DNA from: Rostratula benghalensis
Lineage: Eukaryota; Chordata; Aves; Charadriiformes; Rostratulidae
Reading direction: 5' to 3'
DNA: 64,000 nt
Assembly (NCBI GenBank): GCA_013399305.1
Contig: VXAI01000004.1
Span: forward strand, 1,155,768 to 1,219,767
A program made the position numbers and the translations under genes. Positions 13,101 to 53,787 of the stretch are shown here, piece by piece (position 1 is the stretch's first letter; the number at the start of each line of letters is the position of its first letter). The notes under the pieces are model-generated. The model was not told the origin of the DNA, did no database searches, and saw only the letters and a list, made by a program, of their open reading frames with translations.

Positions 13101-16100
13101 TGTATCTTATTTTGAATGATAATGATCTAAATAATTTTAGACATAAAGTGAACTGTAATATATCCTGTTCCGGAGGGTCTTAGTGGAGGGTGTAAATCTG
13201 CCCCGATCAGTACAGGGATGGGGATTACACTTTCTAAGCAGCTCTCTGTGTGCTTTTGCCCGTGAGAGCAAGACTTTATGGGCATGGAGAGTAATGGTAA
13301 AAGAAGTGTTTTTTCTGGAATATGCAGCAAGGTTTTTATATTTTGAAGCCACAGATTTTCATGAGATAACATGAGTGATACGCCTGAGATACGAGCAAGT
13401 AATTTGTGGAAGTTCTAGGATGTTTTTTGTTTTGATTTTTGTTCAAAGTGCAGCAATAGGAAAAGAATGAGGTGTGGAATATGACTGATACGTCATCTTC
13501 ATTGAGTAAAACTAAGCTAAATCAAGGCATCTGATGGAAGTAACTGTTACATTATTGACATCTTTTTTAAAAAAGAAGAAATTCTTCTCCTTCAAATAAA
13601 AAAGAAAGCTCCTTTCTTTTTAGGAGAGTTCCCTCACTGCAGTACTTTACCTGCTCACTGGTGTGGAGACGTCACCCCTTGGAAACACCTGTGAAGTCAG
13701 CCCCACGCATCAGGCAGGAGGCAGTTTTGTTGGGGAAATGCATGAGTCTGAGTCAAGAGCAGTCGGCTGTGGAGCAGCGTGCTGCCTCTGCACTAACTTG
13801 TGATCCATGAGCATCTTAAATTCCTGCAAGGCAAAGACAAGCAGAGCAACTGAGCACCTTGTGGTATAATTAACTGCTGAATTTAGGTTCTAAAGAAAGG
13901 GCAGTTTGGTGAATGAAGCCATTTGCATTGAGCCCAAAGTGCACGTATCTGCTCCAGTTTATTTTTAGCAGTTTCCAGCAATGCTTGTTATGCAGCAGAA
14001 GTACAGGATGCCAGCATTGCAGAGGTTTTAAGTTTTTTCTTTACCAATGAATTGGGATAATGCATTGCACCAAGCTGCGTTCAGATACCAGTCTAGTCGC
14101 AGGAGACTGATGGCTTTGGACAGATGGTTGTTCACCGCATCTGCCTAATGCAGAGCCTCCACGTTAACTTACTTCCTGTAATATTATTGTAGCAATTTAT
14201 ATTTTTTTTTCCCTAACCAATAAGTTTTGGGGTTGTCTTTCAAGTTTGGGTTTTAATTTGGCAGCAGAAGACATGTATAGTCAAATAGGCATGGAGCTGC
14301 TTCACAGTAGCTATTTCGGAAAACATTCAAATGTGTTGACCAGGTCTTGTCCTGGCGAGGTTCTTCCTTAGTTCCTATTTTGGAGTTTTCAACTCCAGAT
14401 TCCCATTCCTAACAAAAATATTTCTTAATGCACTGTGAGTTCAGCTTTATTTTGGGGGAGTTGAGAAACAGGCTTTAGCTGAGTAGCTATTTTATTTACA
14501 GTGAAATAAAAATGGTCTTCTGAAAATATTTGTTAAAAAGGAGCAACAAAATGCTTAATAAGGTTCTTTAGGGAATCCTTCCTACACTCTACATGATTTG
14601 GTAACTGCTCTGATCACCATGGCAACATTTTCATTTGTCCTTCCGCATGTATGGTTTTAACTGGAACAGCAAGGGAGGGAAATATAGGGCATACAGCTTT
14701 ATTCTCAAAGGCTTTGGAGCAACTTGCATTTGTGGCTCATCATTAACATTCCCATCTAAAATAACAAAATTGCCACAGCTGATTACAGTATTGCCAACTG
14801 CTTGCGCTCTGTTTCCAATTAACATGGACATCTGAGGTCCTGAGACTGAAATGTTTCAGGGTAGTTTTGAACATCGCTAGTTACAAGAGCTGCATTTACA
14901 AAAATCTAGTATTGTTTTTCAGAAGAGGTGAGTGTCATCGTTTTGGACTTCAGAGTTTTCTCCAAAATTTTTCCTGAAGTAGTGAAGGTGTTAGACCTCT
15001 TATGTTTTTAATAGCTGACTCTCATCTTTGTGGCTTCTTTCATCAGTTCGAAACTTAATCGCATAATTCCCCTCCCTCCCCCNCCCCCCCTCCAAACCTG
15101 CATTTATTAAGATGGTTTCATGCTTCTAGTTTTAAAAAAGGAAGCCACATGGAGTACTGTAAATTGCATAGTTATCTTAGCGGATGTCTATAGTGTATCT
15201 GAAGAGGTTAAACAATACAAGAATAACTCAGTGGAAAACAGGCAAGCTTTCTCCAATATAATTGGGCCTTGTTTACCAGTTCCTTGAACTGATACTGCCA
15301 AATTGCTAATTTGAAGTGGGATAAAAAAGGGGTCGGGGTGGGCATGTGGAAGATCAGGAGTTCAACATAATTGTAACACCTTTAGATCACGTAAGAATAT
15401 ATGACTTTATTCAAGAACACCTCTGAAGAGAATGGCATCATTTGGGTTTTTTGTTCCAGCTTTGAAAAGTAATTAATGGGGTTTTTTTCCTCCAATCCCT
15501 CCACCATAAAATGTCTTTGTCATTATTATATTTCTTGTTGCTTGGACCTTTGAGATGGTTTAGATAATCTACCATTGATAATTGAGTTTCATGCTCAAAC
15601 CTTTTGCCTCTATGCAAAAATATCTGACAATACTTGGAACATTTCTAAAAGTAAGTACGTATTTTATCATGAACTATAGCATGATTTGGGGGGGGGGAAG
15701 AAAAAAAAACCCTCCAAAATGTGGCTTTGTCTCGCAGTAAGGTATGCTGTAGGCTGAAGCAATGAAGTTTTTATTCTCATCAGACTGCCTGATGCGATTC
15801 CCACTAACTTCAGTGAGAACAAGAGCAGGCCCATTCCGCTCCTAGCGTTGTGCTCCTCTCTCTCCCAGGTTTATTTCATGTGCCATTAAGCCTGTCACTT
15901 TTTATTTCCAGCCCGGAAAATAATGCATGCTGACTGCTTGCGGTGTGAGTTGGTGCTGTCATCTCATGGAATGAGGACTTTGGAACAGAAATTGGATTCA
16001 AGAAGTTTTTGACATATTATTAGCAATTCTTTCTTCCTCCCCTAGTGCTTGCTGCTCTGACGAAATGAGACTTCCCAATGGTGGAGTAATGGTAAATTGC

Positions 16101-18336
16101 AATGTCTCAGTAGCATTTGGGGGGATGGCTGTTTTGCCTTCCTCAGATTAATCTCCTTGGTCTACCATTAAAATGTTATTGTTGCAATACTTAAAACTAT
16201 TTCCCTCCTCTCTATTATGTTCCAAATTCCTCCTCTTTGCTTCCTACACCACTTATTAAATTAGTAGCAGTTTGCTTGGCTTGGCAAGATTTTTAATTGT
16301 GGTCAAAGAAGGGGCAAAAATGGAAGGAAGTTTAAATTAAGGTATTCTAGGCCATGGCAATTAAAATAAATACAGACTCTGCTATAAGTGACACAAAGGT
16401 AAACACAAGAGGTGTTGCCAACTGATTTGGAAGGACATCGTAACAAAGCACTTTGGCAGTGATTTACAATAGGATCAGCTCCATCAGAAGGAAAGAACAC
16501 TTTAAGAATAACGGTCTGTAAAGGTGCAATTAAATCCCAGAACTTTAATATAGCAGTCACTGAGCCAGTTGGATTTCTGATGTCCAAGGATGAACAAAAG
16601 ATGTACTTTGGAAGGACCTGATTATGTAGTTTTTCCTGTCTCCATTGTACAGAGGTAAAAACCTGTGTACATAATTGTCCTAGAGAACACCATAGTTATG
16701 GCTCTTCTTTGAGTCTGCATAAGAATCTGGATTTGTGTCTTGAAGGAGACTAAAGAAAACTTGGGGCTGGAGTAGTTCCTAAGAAATAGAGGTTTCTTCT
16801 ACTGAAAGCTAGTAATACTTCAAGTAATTAGATTGACTTAAATAGTACAGAAAAGTAGTGGGCAGAACTACCAGAATAAGAGCTATATTAAATGTTAGAG
16901 GTAGCCATATATTTAATCTTTAGGGAGAATGATGTTGGGAGTAACTGTACATTTGCATCTGATTGAGTTCAGCTTTGTAGCACTATTAAGTACAGCCATA
17001 AATACTAACACTGGTAAGGGAACGACTTTCCTGTCTGTTAGGGGAAGATGTATGTCTGAGTTTGTCAAGGACACTAAAACAAAACCAGCAGCTTTGCCTT
17101 AAAAAAAGGGTCTTTCCCAAATGCCGGTTACGAGTAGAAATTGCACAGGATCGTCTATTACTGCCACCTGCTGATAAAAGCAGGAACAGCCGGCTGAAAC
17201 AAAAAAATACCAACGTGAGCTAGAAATTACCTCAAAAGGGGATTTTAAATGAAAACCCATAATTTTGGAGACAGAACTTCTGTTCTAGGGGTCTGCATCG
17301 TGTAAGGTGCCGCCAGTTGCTGTGGCAGTGCTGGTGCAGCCTCACGCTCCAGTTCCAGGCTTCTCAGTTTAAGAAAAGACAGAAATCAAAATACATGATT
17401 TACGTGATTTGGTTAAACTGGTCAGGTGTCTAGCTAAAAAAAAACCCCAACTTTAAATATATTGGAAATCTTGGGTTGCATCAGTTGGAATTGCTGCATA
17501 CTCCCTTCCTGAATTTAATTTTCCAGGTTCACATGTCTCTTGGATGCCTGTTCGCATTGCCACTGTGCAACCAGTTGTGCCACCACTTAGAGTTTTGCCT
17601 TTTGCTGCCTTGAGCAGGTGATGTGACCCCAAACAGCAGTAAGGCCTGTCTCTAGGACCAAGCTGGCCCCCGTGCAACAGCTTCATGTCACTGACAGCCT
17701 CACTTTTCCTTCACACTCAAACTTTGGTCCTGGCTGCTGTTTTTTTCTGTTTAGGGGTGGTGGTGGTGGGGGGGTTCCCAGTTATTGGAGTCTATGTCAA
17801 GTACTTCCTCATATGCCACAGCATAAGTATAGAGCCAGAACACAGCTTAGGTCACTGCCTTCACTTAAAATAGCATTTTACAGAAAATGAACTAGGCATG
17901 GCATAAGGACATGTTTCAAAAGACCACCCATTCCACAAACTCTATTTGTTGTGTGGTCTCTCTACCATTTCCTGTTGTACCTTTGAACTTCAGGCTGTGT
18001 GCCCCAGCCTTTCATTCTTTCTATAGTGTGCTCTAAGGAGATGTACAGGTTTTTTTCAGTGAAAGGAAGGAATGAGCCAAACTTTATAGAAAACAGCCGT
18101 TGTGAATTTTTAAAAACCTTTGAAGTAGCAATGACTTTAAAGATCTTTACAGTGTAACAGCCTCTCTCTGGCAAGTGTGGCTCACGTGACTTTTGGCTGT
18201 AAAATTATCCTTATTTGCTTGTTGCAAAGACTTCACTACCGTTATTTCTTGCCCTGATTCTTGTCTGAGAGGTATTCCCCTTGGAGAGCACACCAGGTTT
18301 TATCCTGCTTATCAGAACACAACACACAGATTTCAT

Positions 18337-18360
18337 ATATATATATATATTTTATATATA
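18337..18360. repeat. AT microsatellite
   Basis: About eight AT units, a TTT interruption, then more TA units, followed by a short TC stretch. Confidence 0.85.
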
Positions 18361-19109
18361 TCTCTCTACAGTGCTGATATTAATATATTGGTCACATCCT
18401 TAAAAGATCAAGTGAAAAAGCTTCAGATGCTAAGATTCTCATGAAAAAATATCTAACAGAAACTTTGAGAATATAAAGAATGTTATAGATAATAGCCTCG
18501 CTGAGGCCTTTTCTTCTTTCTCAGACAGCATATGCGTGTCTTGTGCTGGGAGTTTGCTGCAGATTCTGGGAAATAACTGTAGAGAGCAACTGTGTGATAT
18601 CTATTCATGAGAAATTAGAATGTCACAAGAGTGATTATATTACTTTACAGTTCTGCCCATACCAGCTAAACAAATACTTGGAACAAGGATGTGAACACAT
18701 ATGAGGATATTTGAACAGAATCTGAATAAAGGCAAAAAAGAAAAAAAACCAAACATTAAAAGATCATTAAAGAAGCTAAGTTAAGTACTCATTTCAGAAA
18801 TGTCAGAGTTAAATTTGCTTATGCATTTTCCCCTCTCCTCTCTCATTTGTATGCACTACTATTCCAGATTGCCATTGCAGGAATTCCCACAAGGCACAGT
18901 ATTGGCAATGCTCAGTTAATGAGCAGTTACTCGATACTATTTTGGTGTCTTTATTCATTGTGCAGCCCCGGGCCTGGTTTACTCACAAATTCCTGCTTTC
19001 AGTGTAGAGCTATTCCCTGGTGAGCTTCTCTGTGGTGCTCATCATGGATTGCTTCACAAAGTATCTCTACAGTATCCTGGAGGAATGCGAGGGTGGAACT
19101 ACTCCTCTC

Positions 19110-19448
19110 TTAGAGTGGGAAGCTGGGGCAGAGCCTGAACAGAAGGGGTGAGATTGACCGTAGCTGCCTCTTCAGAGCAGTTAGCTCTTTCATCATCTCC
19201 AACAACTCTCCCATTTGCTCAAGCTTCAGCTCTGAATCCTCAGCTCTATTTGGCAAGTAAAATGCCCAGAAACTAAGGGGGAAAAACAATGTGAAATGTT
19301 TAGTTTCATGATTTTCCAGGGACAATGTCAGAATCCAGTTCTCCCCAGCAGCAATGACCCTTAGCCTTGCAATGCTGTTTTGTGGTCCCACCTCGTTCAC
19401 CTGGCATCTTCTGCAACAAATGAAGTGGCCACCTGGTGCATTCTCCAC
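19110..19448 (-). other. 112-codon open frame, possibly a retroelement ORF remnant
   Basis: It opens MENAPGGHFICCRRCQVNEV, with a Cys cluster, and ends with an amphipathic Leu-rich helix (LEQMGELLEMMKELTALKRQ). CR1 ORF1 proteins also combine Cys motifs with such a helix, so a degraded CR1 ORF1 is possible. It is not collinear with the neighbouring minus-oriented CR1: an ORF1 belonging to that copy should be at higher coordinates. Origin unresolved. Confidence 0.3.
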
Positions 19449-19619
19449 CTAAATTCTCCACCTATGTCCATCCTAAAGCAGGGTAAACACTGTGAGGGGA
19501 AAACAGCACCAAGTTATGTAAATTTTTATTAATAAAACAGAGTCTGAATATTATCCAATGATAAACTATAATGAAATGATAAATAATATGTGGCCAATCT
19601 TCTATGTAGTTTCCCCAAC

Positions 19620-20070
19620 AGCTTAACTGCCTACCAAGCTGAACAATCCCAACTCTCTCAGCTGCTTTCTGCAGGAGGGATGTTCCAGCCCTCTGACCAT
19701 TTTCTGGATTTGCTGCAACAGGTCCTTTCTTTTTTTTTTTTTGTGCTGGGGCCCCACAGCTGGAGGCAGTACTCCAGGTGGGGTCCCATGAGAGAGGACT
19801 GAAGGTAGAGAATCACCTCCCTGGACCTGTTGGCCATGCTTCTTTTAATGCAGCCCAGGACACGGTTGGCTTTGTGGGCTGTGGGTGCTACATTGCTGGT
19901 TCATATCTAGTTTTCCATCTGCTGGTATCCCAAAGTGCTTCTCTGCAGGGCTGCTCTCAATCCCTTCATCCGGCAGTCTGTACTGATGCTGGAAGTTGTC
20001 CTGACCTGGGTGCAGCACCTTGCACCTGGCCTTCCTGAACCCCTTGAGTGTCACATTGGCCCACATTTCA
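19620..20070 (-). mobile_element. CR1 LINE fragment (minus orientation)
   Basis: Reverse-complement CR1 text is clear: CTGAACAATCCCAACTCTCT, ACTCCAGGTGGGGTCCCATG, GCAGCCCAGGACACGGTTGG and TGCAGCACCTTGCACCTGGC. An internal T run (19728-19742) interrupts it. It lacks the CR1 3' tail, so both ends are incomplete. Confidence 0.92.
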
Positions 20071-20300
20071 TGTTGGTTTCACATTTTGATTCACATTGGT
20101 TCACATTTTATGATCAACCAGTATGAAGGGATTGCAAGATTTAGTTCCATTGCAACCATGCCCAGAGGCATTGAACCAACATGATGGAAAGAGTCAAATG
20201 GATGTGGTTTCTCTAAAGGAAATACGGCCTCTTTGACCTTTTCAGTTCCTTGAATTTATTAATAAAGGAGAACGTAGTCATGCTATAGCTGGATTTATTT

Positions 20301-20326
20301 TAAGGGAGACTAGTACGTCTCCCTTA
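20301..20326. repeat. Perfect 10-bp inverted repeat with 6-base loop
   Basis: TAAGGGAGAC at 20301-20310 and GTCTCCCTTA at 20317-20326. It is not associated with any gene end. Confidence 0.8.
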
Positions 20327-20548
20327 GGACACCATTAAGGAAGACAGCCATGGGCAAAACCTTGTTAGATTCTTGCCCCTGCTCAGTGTACAAATGAGCA
20401 GAGGCTTCACGCTACCTCAGCAGCGCTTTCTGATAGTGTCACTCTTCATACCTGTCCATCATGGTCCTTAGAGCTGGCTGATCCCGGACCACTGACTTCC
20501 CTTTGCTGCTGCTAATGATACAAGCTGGCAGGCCATGTCAGCAAGAGA

Positions 20549-20551
<3 letters not shown>

Positions 20552-20582
<31 letters not shown>
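20552..20582. repeat. Poly-T tract (31 bases)
   Basis: An uninterrupted T run. It could be an A-tail on the minus strand, but I see no processed element attached. Confidence 0.95.
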
Positions 20583-21903
20583 CCAGAGATCAGGTTTTGC
20601 AGGATTCCTTTGTCTGTCTTCAGGAGACTCCAGTGACACCGATGGCATTAATAGCCCAGCCGAGGAGTCTAGGAACTCCTCTGCATCTGTCATCTGTACT
20701 TCATCCAGATTGGAAAGCTGAAAGGAGAGACAGGGAGATATCTATTCTGTTTGGGAAAATAAACAAGATCTGTTTCTTCTAAAGATCCTAAGGAAGGTAA
20801 GAAAAGCCTTGATAATTCCTCAATAGAGACAGTGAATCTCTTTAGGTTATGAACACTGGGAAAAATAAGACACACTCTTAGGATGCAAATTTACAACCCA
20901 ATAAACTGTAACAATATCCTTTGTACCCTGACCTGTACAGTTTTAAAGTATTTTTTCTTTAAATAACTGAAGGTACAATGATTTTGTGAAATGTAATAAT
21001 ACTTCAGATTACTGCAAGGTGTGAAGAAAGTTAAGCCCAAATTCCCGAAATGGAATCTCTCACCAGTCCTCTCTCTGCTTTCCGATGGAGCACACAGAGA
21101 TCAATAAAACACACAGTCCCCTGGGGAGGAACTCTGATAAAACACAGGCAGCTCTACCCTGCTTCTTCCTCGTCTCATCTGCTGCTAGCATCCTGAAAAA
21201 AAATCCCAGTCACCCACTTGGGGCAATAATTAGGCAAACAAACATTAAAACACTGAGTGCTGTGGACTGATCAGCTGTGGTACCTGACTACAGCTCTGGT
21301 AGTCATCGAGGTGCCTGTCTCCTCCCTGTCAGGCAGGAGATGCTTATCAAGAGACATTATGCAAATTTAACAGAGGCATCTTATGTTTGCGAGCAGCCTG
21401 GGGACAAAAAATATCTGTCTCTTCTGTCTCCAGCTTTTGTGCCCAGCATGTTGTGCCTGTACTGTGCTTTGCGTGCCAAAGGTACAACCCGAGTCTGCAA
21501 TGTCAGAAGAGTAAATCTGCTCAGAAAGCACAGAATGAAAATTACCAAATATTTTTGGTAAGTGATACCTAAAATTGGCATAACCCAAACCAAAATTTGC
21601 TGTCTCTTCCAGGATAGTAATTTGATATTATCTAGAAGTCATATTCCACATCCATTTGTTCTTGCATAGTTTCATGATTCTAAAATCTCTGAAAAAAATC
21701 TCATTTTTATATGGGCCAAGACTTTTCCAAAAGCATGCCTAAAACTCAGTGCCTTGAATCCATGTTTCAACAGTGCAATGTCAGTTTGCTTCTCCAAAGT
21801 GCTAGTCCCCTCATCAAATCACTCAAAAACGCCACCTGGCACTGCTTTGCTAATGGGAACTTGTGAAAACTGGGTTAATGGTTGGGCCTAGATCAGGTTT
21901 CTG

Positions 21904-21994
21904 ACCTGATCTGGGTGTTCCTGCTCCGGCAAGGGGATTGGACTGGACGATCTTTCAGGTCCCTTCCAATCCCTGGTAGTCTGCAATTCGGTGA
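21904..21994 (+). mobile_element. CR1 3' fragment
   Basis: Contains CTGATCTGGGTGTTCCTGCT, GGATTGGACTGGACGATCTT and CCCTTCCAATCCCTGGTAGT. It closely resembles the 3' end of the copy at 50320-50559, so the two likely belong to one subfamily. Confidence 0.88.
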
Positions 21995-23040
21995 CTGATC
22001 CTCTCATGGGTTATACACATGGGTGCACTTTTAGTGTCACACACGAGAAGTGCCACTGCTCGCATCTTCTACAAATGATGAAGGTGGGAGGCTTAGGTTA
22101 AATCTTTGTCTCTAACAATCTTCCATAGACTCTGATAGAAATTGGAGTAGGAAAGCCCAGCCCTCTACCACTGAACTGTATTTTTAATCATTTCCTGCAT
22201 GACTAATAAAAAATGCATATATATTATCCTTTTGAGCAGGATGCCCTGTTTCTGTAATGTGGAGGATAAAAGCAGGACCACATTTCTCTTGTTTTGCACA
22301 TTATATAATCCTCTATCCTTGACTATGGTAAGTATACTGCTCTATAGAAACCAAGGCATGAAGAAATTGGGTCCTCTGTTTTGTGTGCAAGGAAGTAATC
22401 ACTCCCAGACATGTTTATGAGGTGCCCATCAGTTCACCTGGCCTCGTGTAGTGCTTGAGGAGAGAATCTAAGACACTGACTACAAGGAATATAGGCAAAT
22501 ATAAAATAATATTAGGAGTTGGACCCATTTTTATTTCTGCAGCTGAACCTGCTGAAAGGCAAGTCAAATGTAAATAGTGATTAATAACAATAGTGTTTTT
22601 GTGTAAATACTTTTCCTGGCACTATTGTTTGCTGACAAGTACATGCTCAATTGCCTATTAAATATATGTAAGTATGCAAACAAATTAAAGAGGATGTATT
22701 TACAAAACATTTTCATTTTGCTGTTTAAACCCAATATATAAAGGCTAAAGTCATTGGTTTGCCTTTTAATATCTCACTTCAGTTGATGAAAAATTAATCT
22801 TAATTAGGTTGTTTGAAAGGACTTTAAGCATTTTCCAAGCACTTTTCACGGCTTGGGGATTTTCAGAAGCAGACTTTAGTCTTCTTTTCTTAAAACCTCA
22901 AGCCTTCCTTTCAGTTGTACTTCATACTTATCAGGTTCTTTTACTAAATTATGCATTTCTGATAGAATATCATCAGCAAGCATTAATTTAAGCTTTATGG
23001 CTATTACACATAAACTTCTAATTTATACATTAACTTCTGA

Positions 23041-23219
23041 CACTGGAAGGGGTTGCCCAGAGAAGCTGTGGAAGCCCCATCCCTTGAGGAGGTTAAGGCC
23101 AGGTTGGATGGGGCTTTGAGCAACCTGCTCTAGAGGGAGGTGTCCCTGGCCACGGCAGTGTGATTGGAATTCAAAGATCATTAAGGTCCCTTCCAACTCT
23201 AACCATTCTATGATTCTGA
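23041..23219 (+). mobile_element. CR1 3' fragment
   Basis: Starts in GGAAGGGGTTGCCCAGAGAA and ends GGTCCCTTCCAACTCTAACC then ATTCTATGATTCT, the classic CR1 3' terminus. It sits about 600 bases before the B3GALNT2 CpG island. Confidence 0.92.
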
Positions 23220-23241
23220 GAAGCTGCTGCTTATTTATCCA

Positions 23242-23299
23242 CGGGGTTTTTTTTGTTGTTTTGTTTTGGTTTTGTTTGTTTGTTTTTTTGTTTTTTTCC
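23242..23299. repeat. GTTT-rich simple repeat
   Basis: Irregular G(T)n units just downstream of the CR1 3' end. Similar T/G-rich tracts recur at 8611, 39735 and 39935. Confidence 0.8.
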
Positions 23300-24166
23300 A
23301 GTTGGATTCACCCTACAAGAGTCCAGGAAACATTTCTTTCCTTCTCATGGTTCTGATAATCTCATCCTCTCCTCCATCCATCCTATGTAAGCCCCTATAG
23401 CCAATGTGGTGCTCTGTAGATGGTTGCCCTCTTAGCAGGTTGGTCCATAAACACCTGACTTGTTGAACTGGTGGCTGTAGGTAGGTAGGATGCAAAGCTG
23501 AGTTTGAACTATTAACAGCTCATAACGTACTTCTGCAAGTGTAAGAATGCTACCTAGTTCTTGGCCATGATGCACCCGCAGTTAAGAATTGCTTTAAATT
23601 GTCTAAAATCCCATGCTGGAATTTCAGTCAAGCAATATGTTCCTTGCTGGAATAAAATACTCCACAAACAGCTTGGAATACTGTTTGTAGTTCTTGGCCA
23701 AAGGGAAGCACCTCCTCTTCTTACTGGGCTGGCAGGGGATTGTTCTGGAAAGCTGTTTTGTTGCCATACGATGGCTTTTTATTTTAAAATGGGCATTCAA
23801 TCGCAATGTCCGACAAATAAGGACTAATAGGGGGAGGGTTTCCCCCAAGGCCGCTGTCTCCGGCCAGGCCGCGGGGAGCGGTGGGCACGGCGGGAGGCAG
23901 AGGAACAGGCCCCGCGGGCAGGCGGGGCAGCGACACGGAAGCTCCGCGTGTCCCAAGAAGGGATCAATCCCCACAGATACCGTGCCGCTACCACCCCTGA
24001 CGCTCCTCTGTCGTGTCAAGCGTGAGGTAAAGCCGCGCTTCCTCGGCGTTTCCCCGCGGGGGAGAACGCCCCCGCTCGGCTCTCCGCCCTCGCCGCCCCG
24101 CCGTGCGCGGCAGACCCGGGCCCCGTTCGCCTCAGCCTCCCGGGGCCGCGCCGCCCCGCGGCATTG

Positions 24167-24324
24167 NNNNNNNNNNNNNNNNNNNNNNNNNNNNNNNNNN
24201 NNNNNNNNNNNNNNNNNNNNNNNNNNNNNNNNNNNNNNNNNNNNNNNNNNNNNNNNNNNNNNNNNNNNNNNNNNNNNNNNNNNNNNNNNNNNNNNNNNNN
24301 NNNNNNNNNNNNNNNNNNNNNNNN
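24167..24324. other. Assembly gap (158 Ns)
   Basis: This is a run of N inside the CpG island, 70 bases before the B3GALNT2 start codon. GC-rich first exons are often lost from bird assemblies. The true gap length is unknown. Confidence 0.99.
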
Positions 24325-24394
24325 CGGCCCGGCGCCCCGGCGCCGCTGGAAGAGGCCGGCGCGGAGGGGAAGGGGCTGGCTGCGGCGGCGGCCA

Positions 24395-52475
<28,081 letters not shown>

Positions 52476-52739
52476 TGGACTTGCCTTGGAAAACAGGGTA
52501 GCGTACAATGATCATGGAAAGGTGTACATTTGGATTCATTCTTGGAACAATAAGGAATACTAAGGTATATTTTATTGTTGGGTTTCAACTAAAGTATAAC
52601 AATATTTGCACATCCCTTTTGATAATTACAAGTGGACTGATACTATTCATTTTCTATAGTATACATGTTGATCTGAGAAAAACCAAACTGTTTAAGATAA
52701 ACTTCCTTTTTATATAAAATCAAAGACCTACTTGTAATT

Positions 52740-52745
52740 AATAAA
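52740..52745 (+). terminator. Candidate proximal B3GALNT2 poly(A) signal
   Basis: This AATAAA lies 265 bases after the stop and is followed by a T/G-rich stretch (TGTCTTTTGT). It would end the transcript near 52765, before TBCE. Confidence 0.4.
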
Positions 52746-53453
52746 TGCACATAAGAATGCCAACTAGCCTGTCTTTTGTAAATTAAATTACTACTGATTT
52801 AACTCAGTATAGAGCTGTACCAGGATGCAGTGGAGAGCTGTGCTCAGCACCAGGGCATCTGGTTGGTCTTGCTGCAGCAGGTTCTGTGCTGTCCGAGGGG
52901 TTGGGACAGCGAGGGGTTAGGATTTTAGTTTAGTTTGTTTATATCATTGTCATTTTAGAGAAGAACAAATCAAAGTTTGCTTATACCAAATCTTGAAGTA
53001 CTGCGAACTTGGCCTGATTAGGAAGGATTTCTGACAGTTCAAGGTGTCATTAGATAGGAATCAAGTGAAAGTCAAACAAGATTGAGGAAGAGCACACTAA
53101 AGAATGTAAAGTAAAAAGCGATGCCTTGCAGAATGCTGAGAGCTCATTTCTACTGTGGTATGTTAATGCTGTGGGGTAGAATATAAAGGTCTGTCACATT
53201 TTGACCTTAAATAGCCTAAGGCTGTGGAGATACTTCTACAATTACTGCTGTTTTACTTTGGTTTGCTTTAAGGTTTTTGGAAGTAGGCGAAAAAAAAAAA
53301 AAGAGCAAGTAGCCTCTTTCAGTGCAGCACTGATTTTTCCCTATTATAAGCAAAGAGATCACAACTAAATCCTGTATGCAGTTCAGTAAAACAAACTCTG
53401 GCCGCTGCAGGGGACAGGCAGTATGAAACCTCAGCAGAGGGCTTAACTTCAGT

Positions 53454-53459
53454 TTTATT
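53454..53459 (-). terminator. Candidate TBCE poly(A) signal
   Basis: On the minus strand this reads AATAAA, 236 bases after the TBCE stop. It is the nearest canonical hexamer and would give a short 3' UTR ending near 53435. Confidence 0.45.
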
Positions 53460-53694
53460 TCATTGAAGCATTTAAGCACCATTCGGTCCTCTCAAGTAAG
53501 ACAATTCAGCTCAAAGTAAATGCTTTCATGGGGACTGACAATTAAGCTTAGGAGCTGAAAGTATCATTGTATAGCCCTCTGGTGTCCTGTATGAAATTCA
53601 CCTTCTCCCACAGGTCCGTGGTGCCTGTGGGCAGCCTGTAGCTCTTCTGCAGTTCCAGCATTGGCTTCTCCTTCAGTCTGTCAAGAGTCCCTTC

Positions 53695-53787
53695 TTACCA
53701 CCGTACCAACACACAGTCTCCGTTTTCTATTGAGTAAAACTGCAAAGGCTTTAAATCATTGTCCAGTTCAACTTCTTTTCCTTCCAG
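53695..53787 (-). CDS. TBCE: TBCE last coding exon with stop
   Basis: This exon encodes [19 protein letters not shown]... to GDCVLVRW, then TAA at 53695-53697. The VRW C-terminus is that of mammalian TBCE. The acceptor is TTATTCTAG. Confidence 0.97.
   Translation of the reverse strand: MEGKEVELDNDLKPLQFYSIENGDCVLVRW

Larger units (their letters stand above)
13101..23829. other. Intergenic region between GNG4 and B3GALNT2
   Basis: No convincing gene was found on either strand. It holds an ambiguous base (15083), a G-rich run (17754-17775), an AT microsatellite (18337-18360), a minus-strand open frame of uncertain origin (19110-19448), CR1 pieces (19620-20070, 21904-21994, 23041-23219), a short perfect hairpin (20301-20326), a 31-base T run (20552-20582) and a GTTT-rich tract (23242-23299). 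Low-repeat stretches such as 13600-17700 could hide regulatory elements that I cannot identify by eye. Confidence 0.75.
52476..53694. other. Convergent 3' UTR interval of B3GALNT2 (+) and TBCE (-)
   Basis: The two stop codons face each other across 1.2 kb. Candidate poly(A) signals lie at 52740 (+) and 53454 (-). No coding potential or repeat was seen apart from an A run at 53290-53302. Confidence 0.7.
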
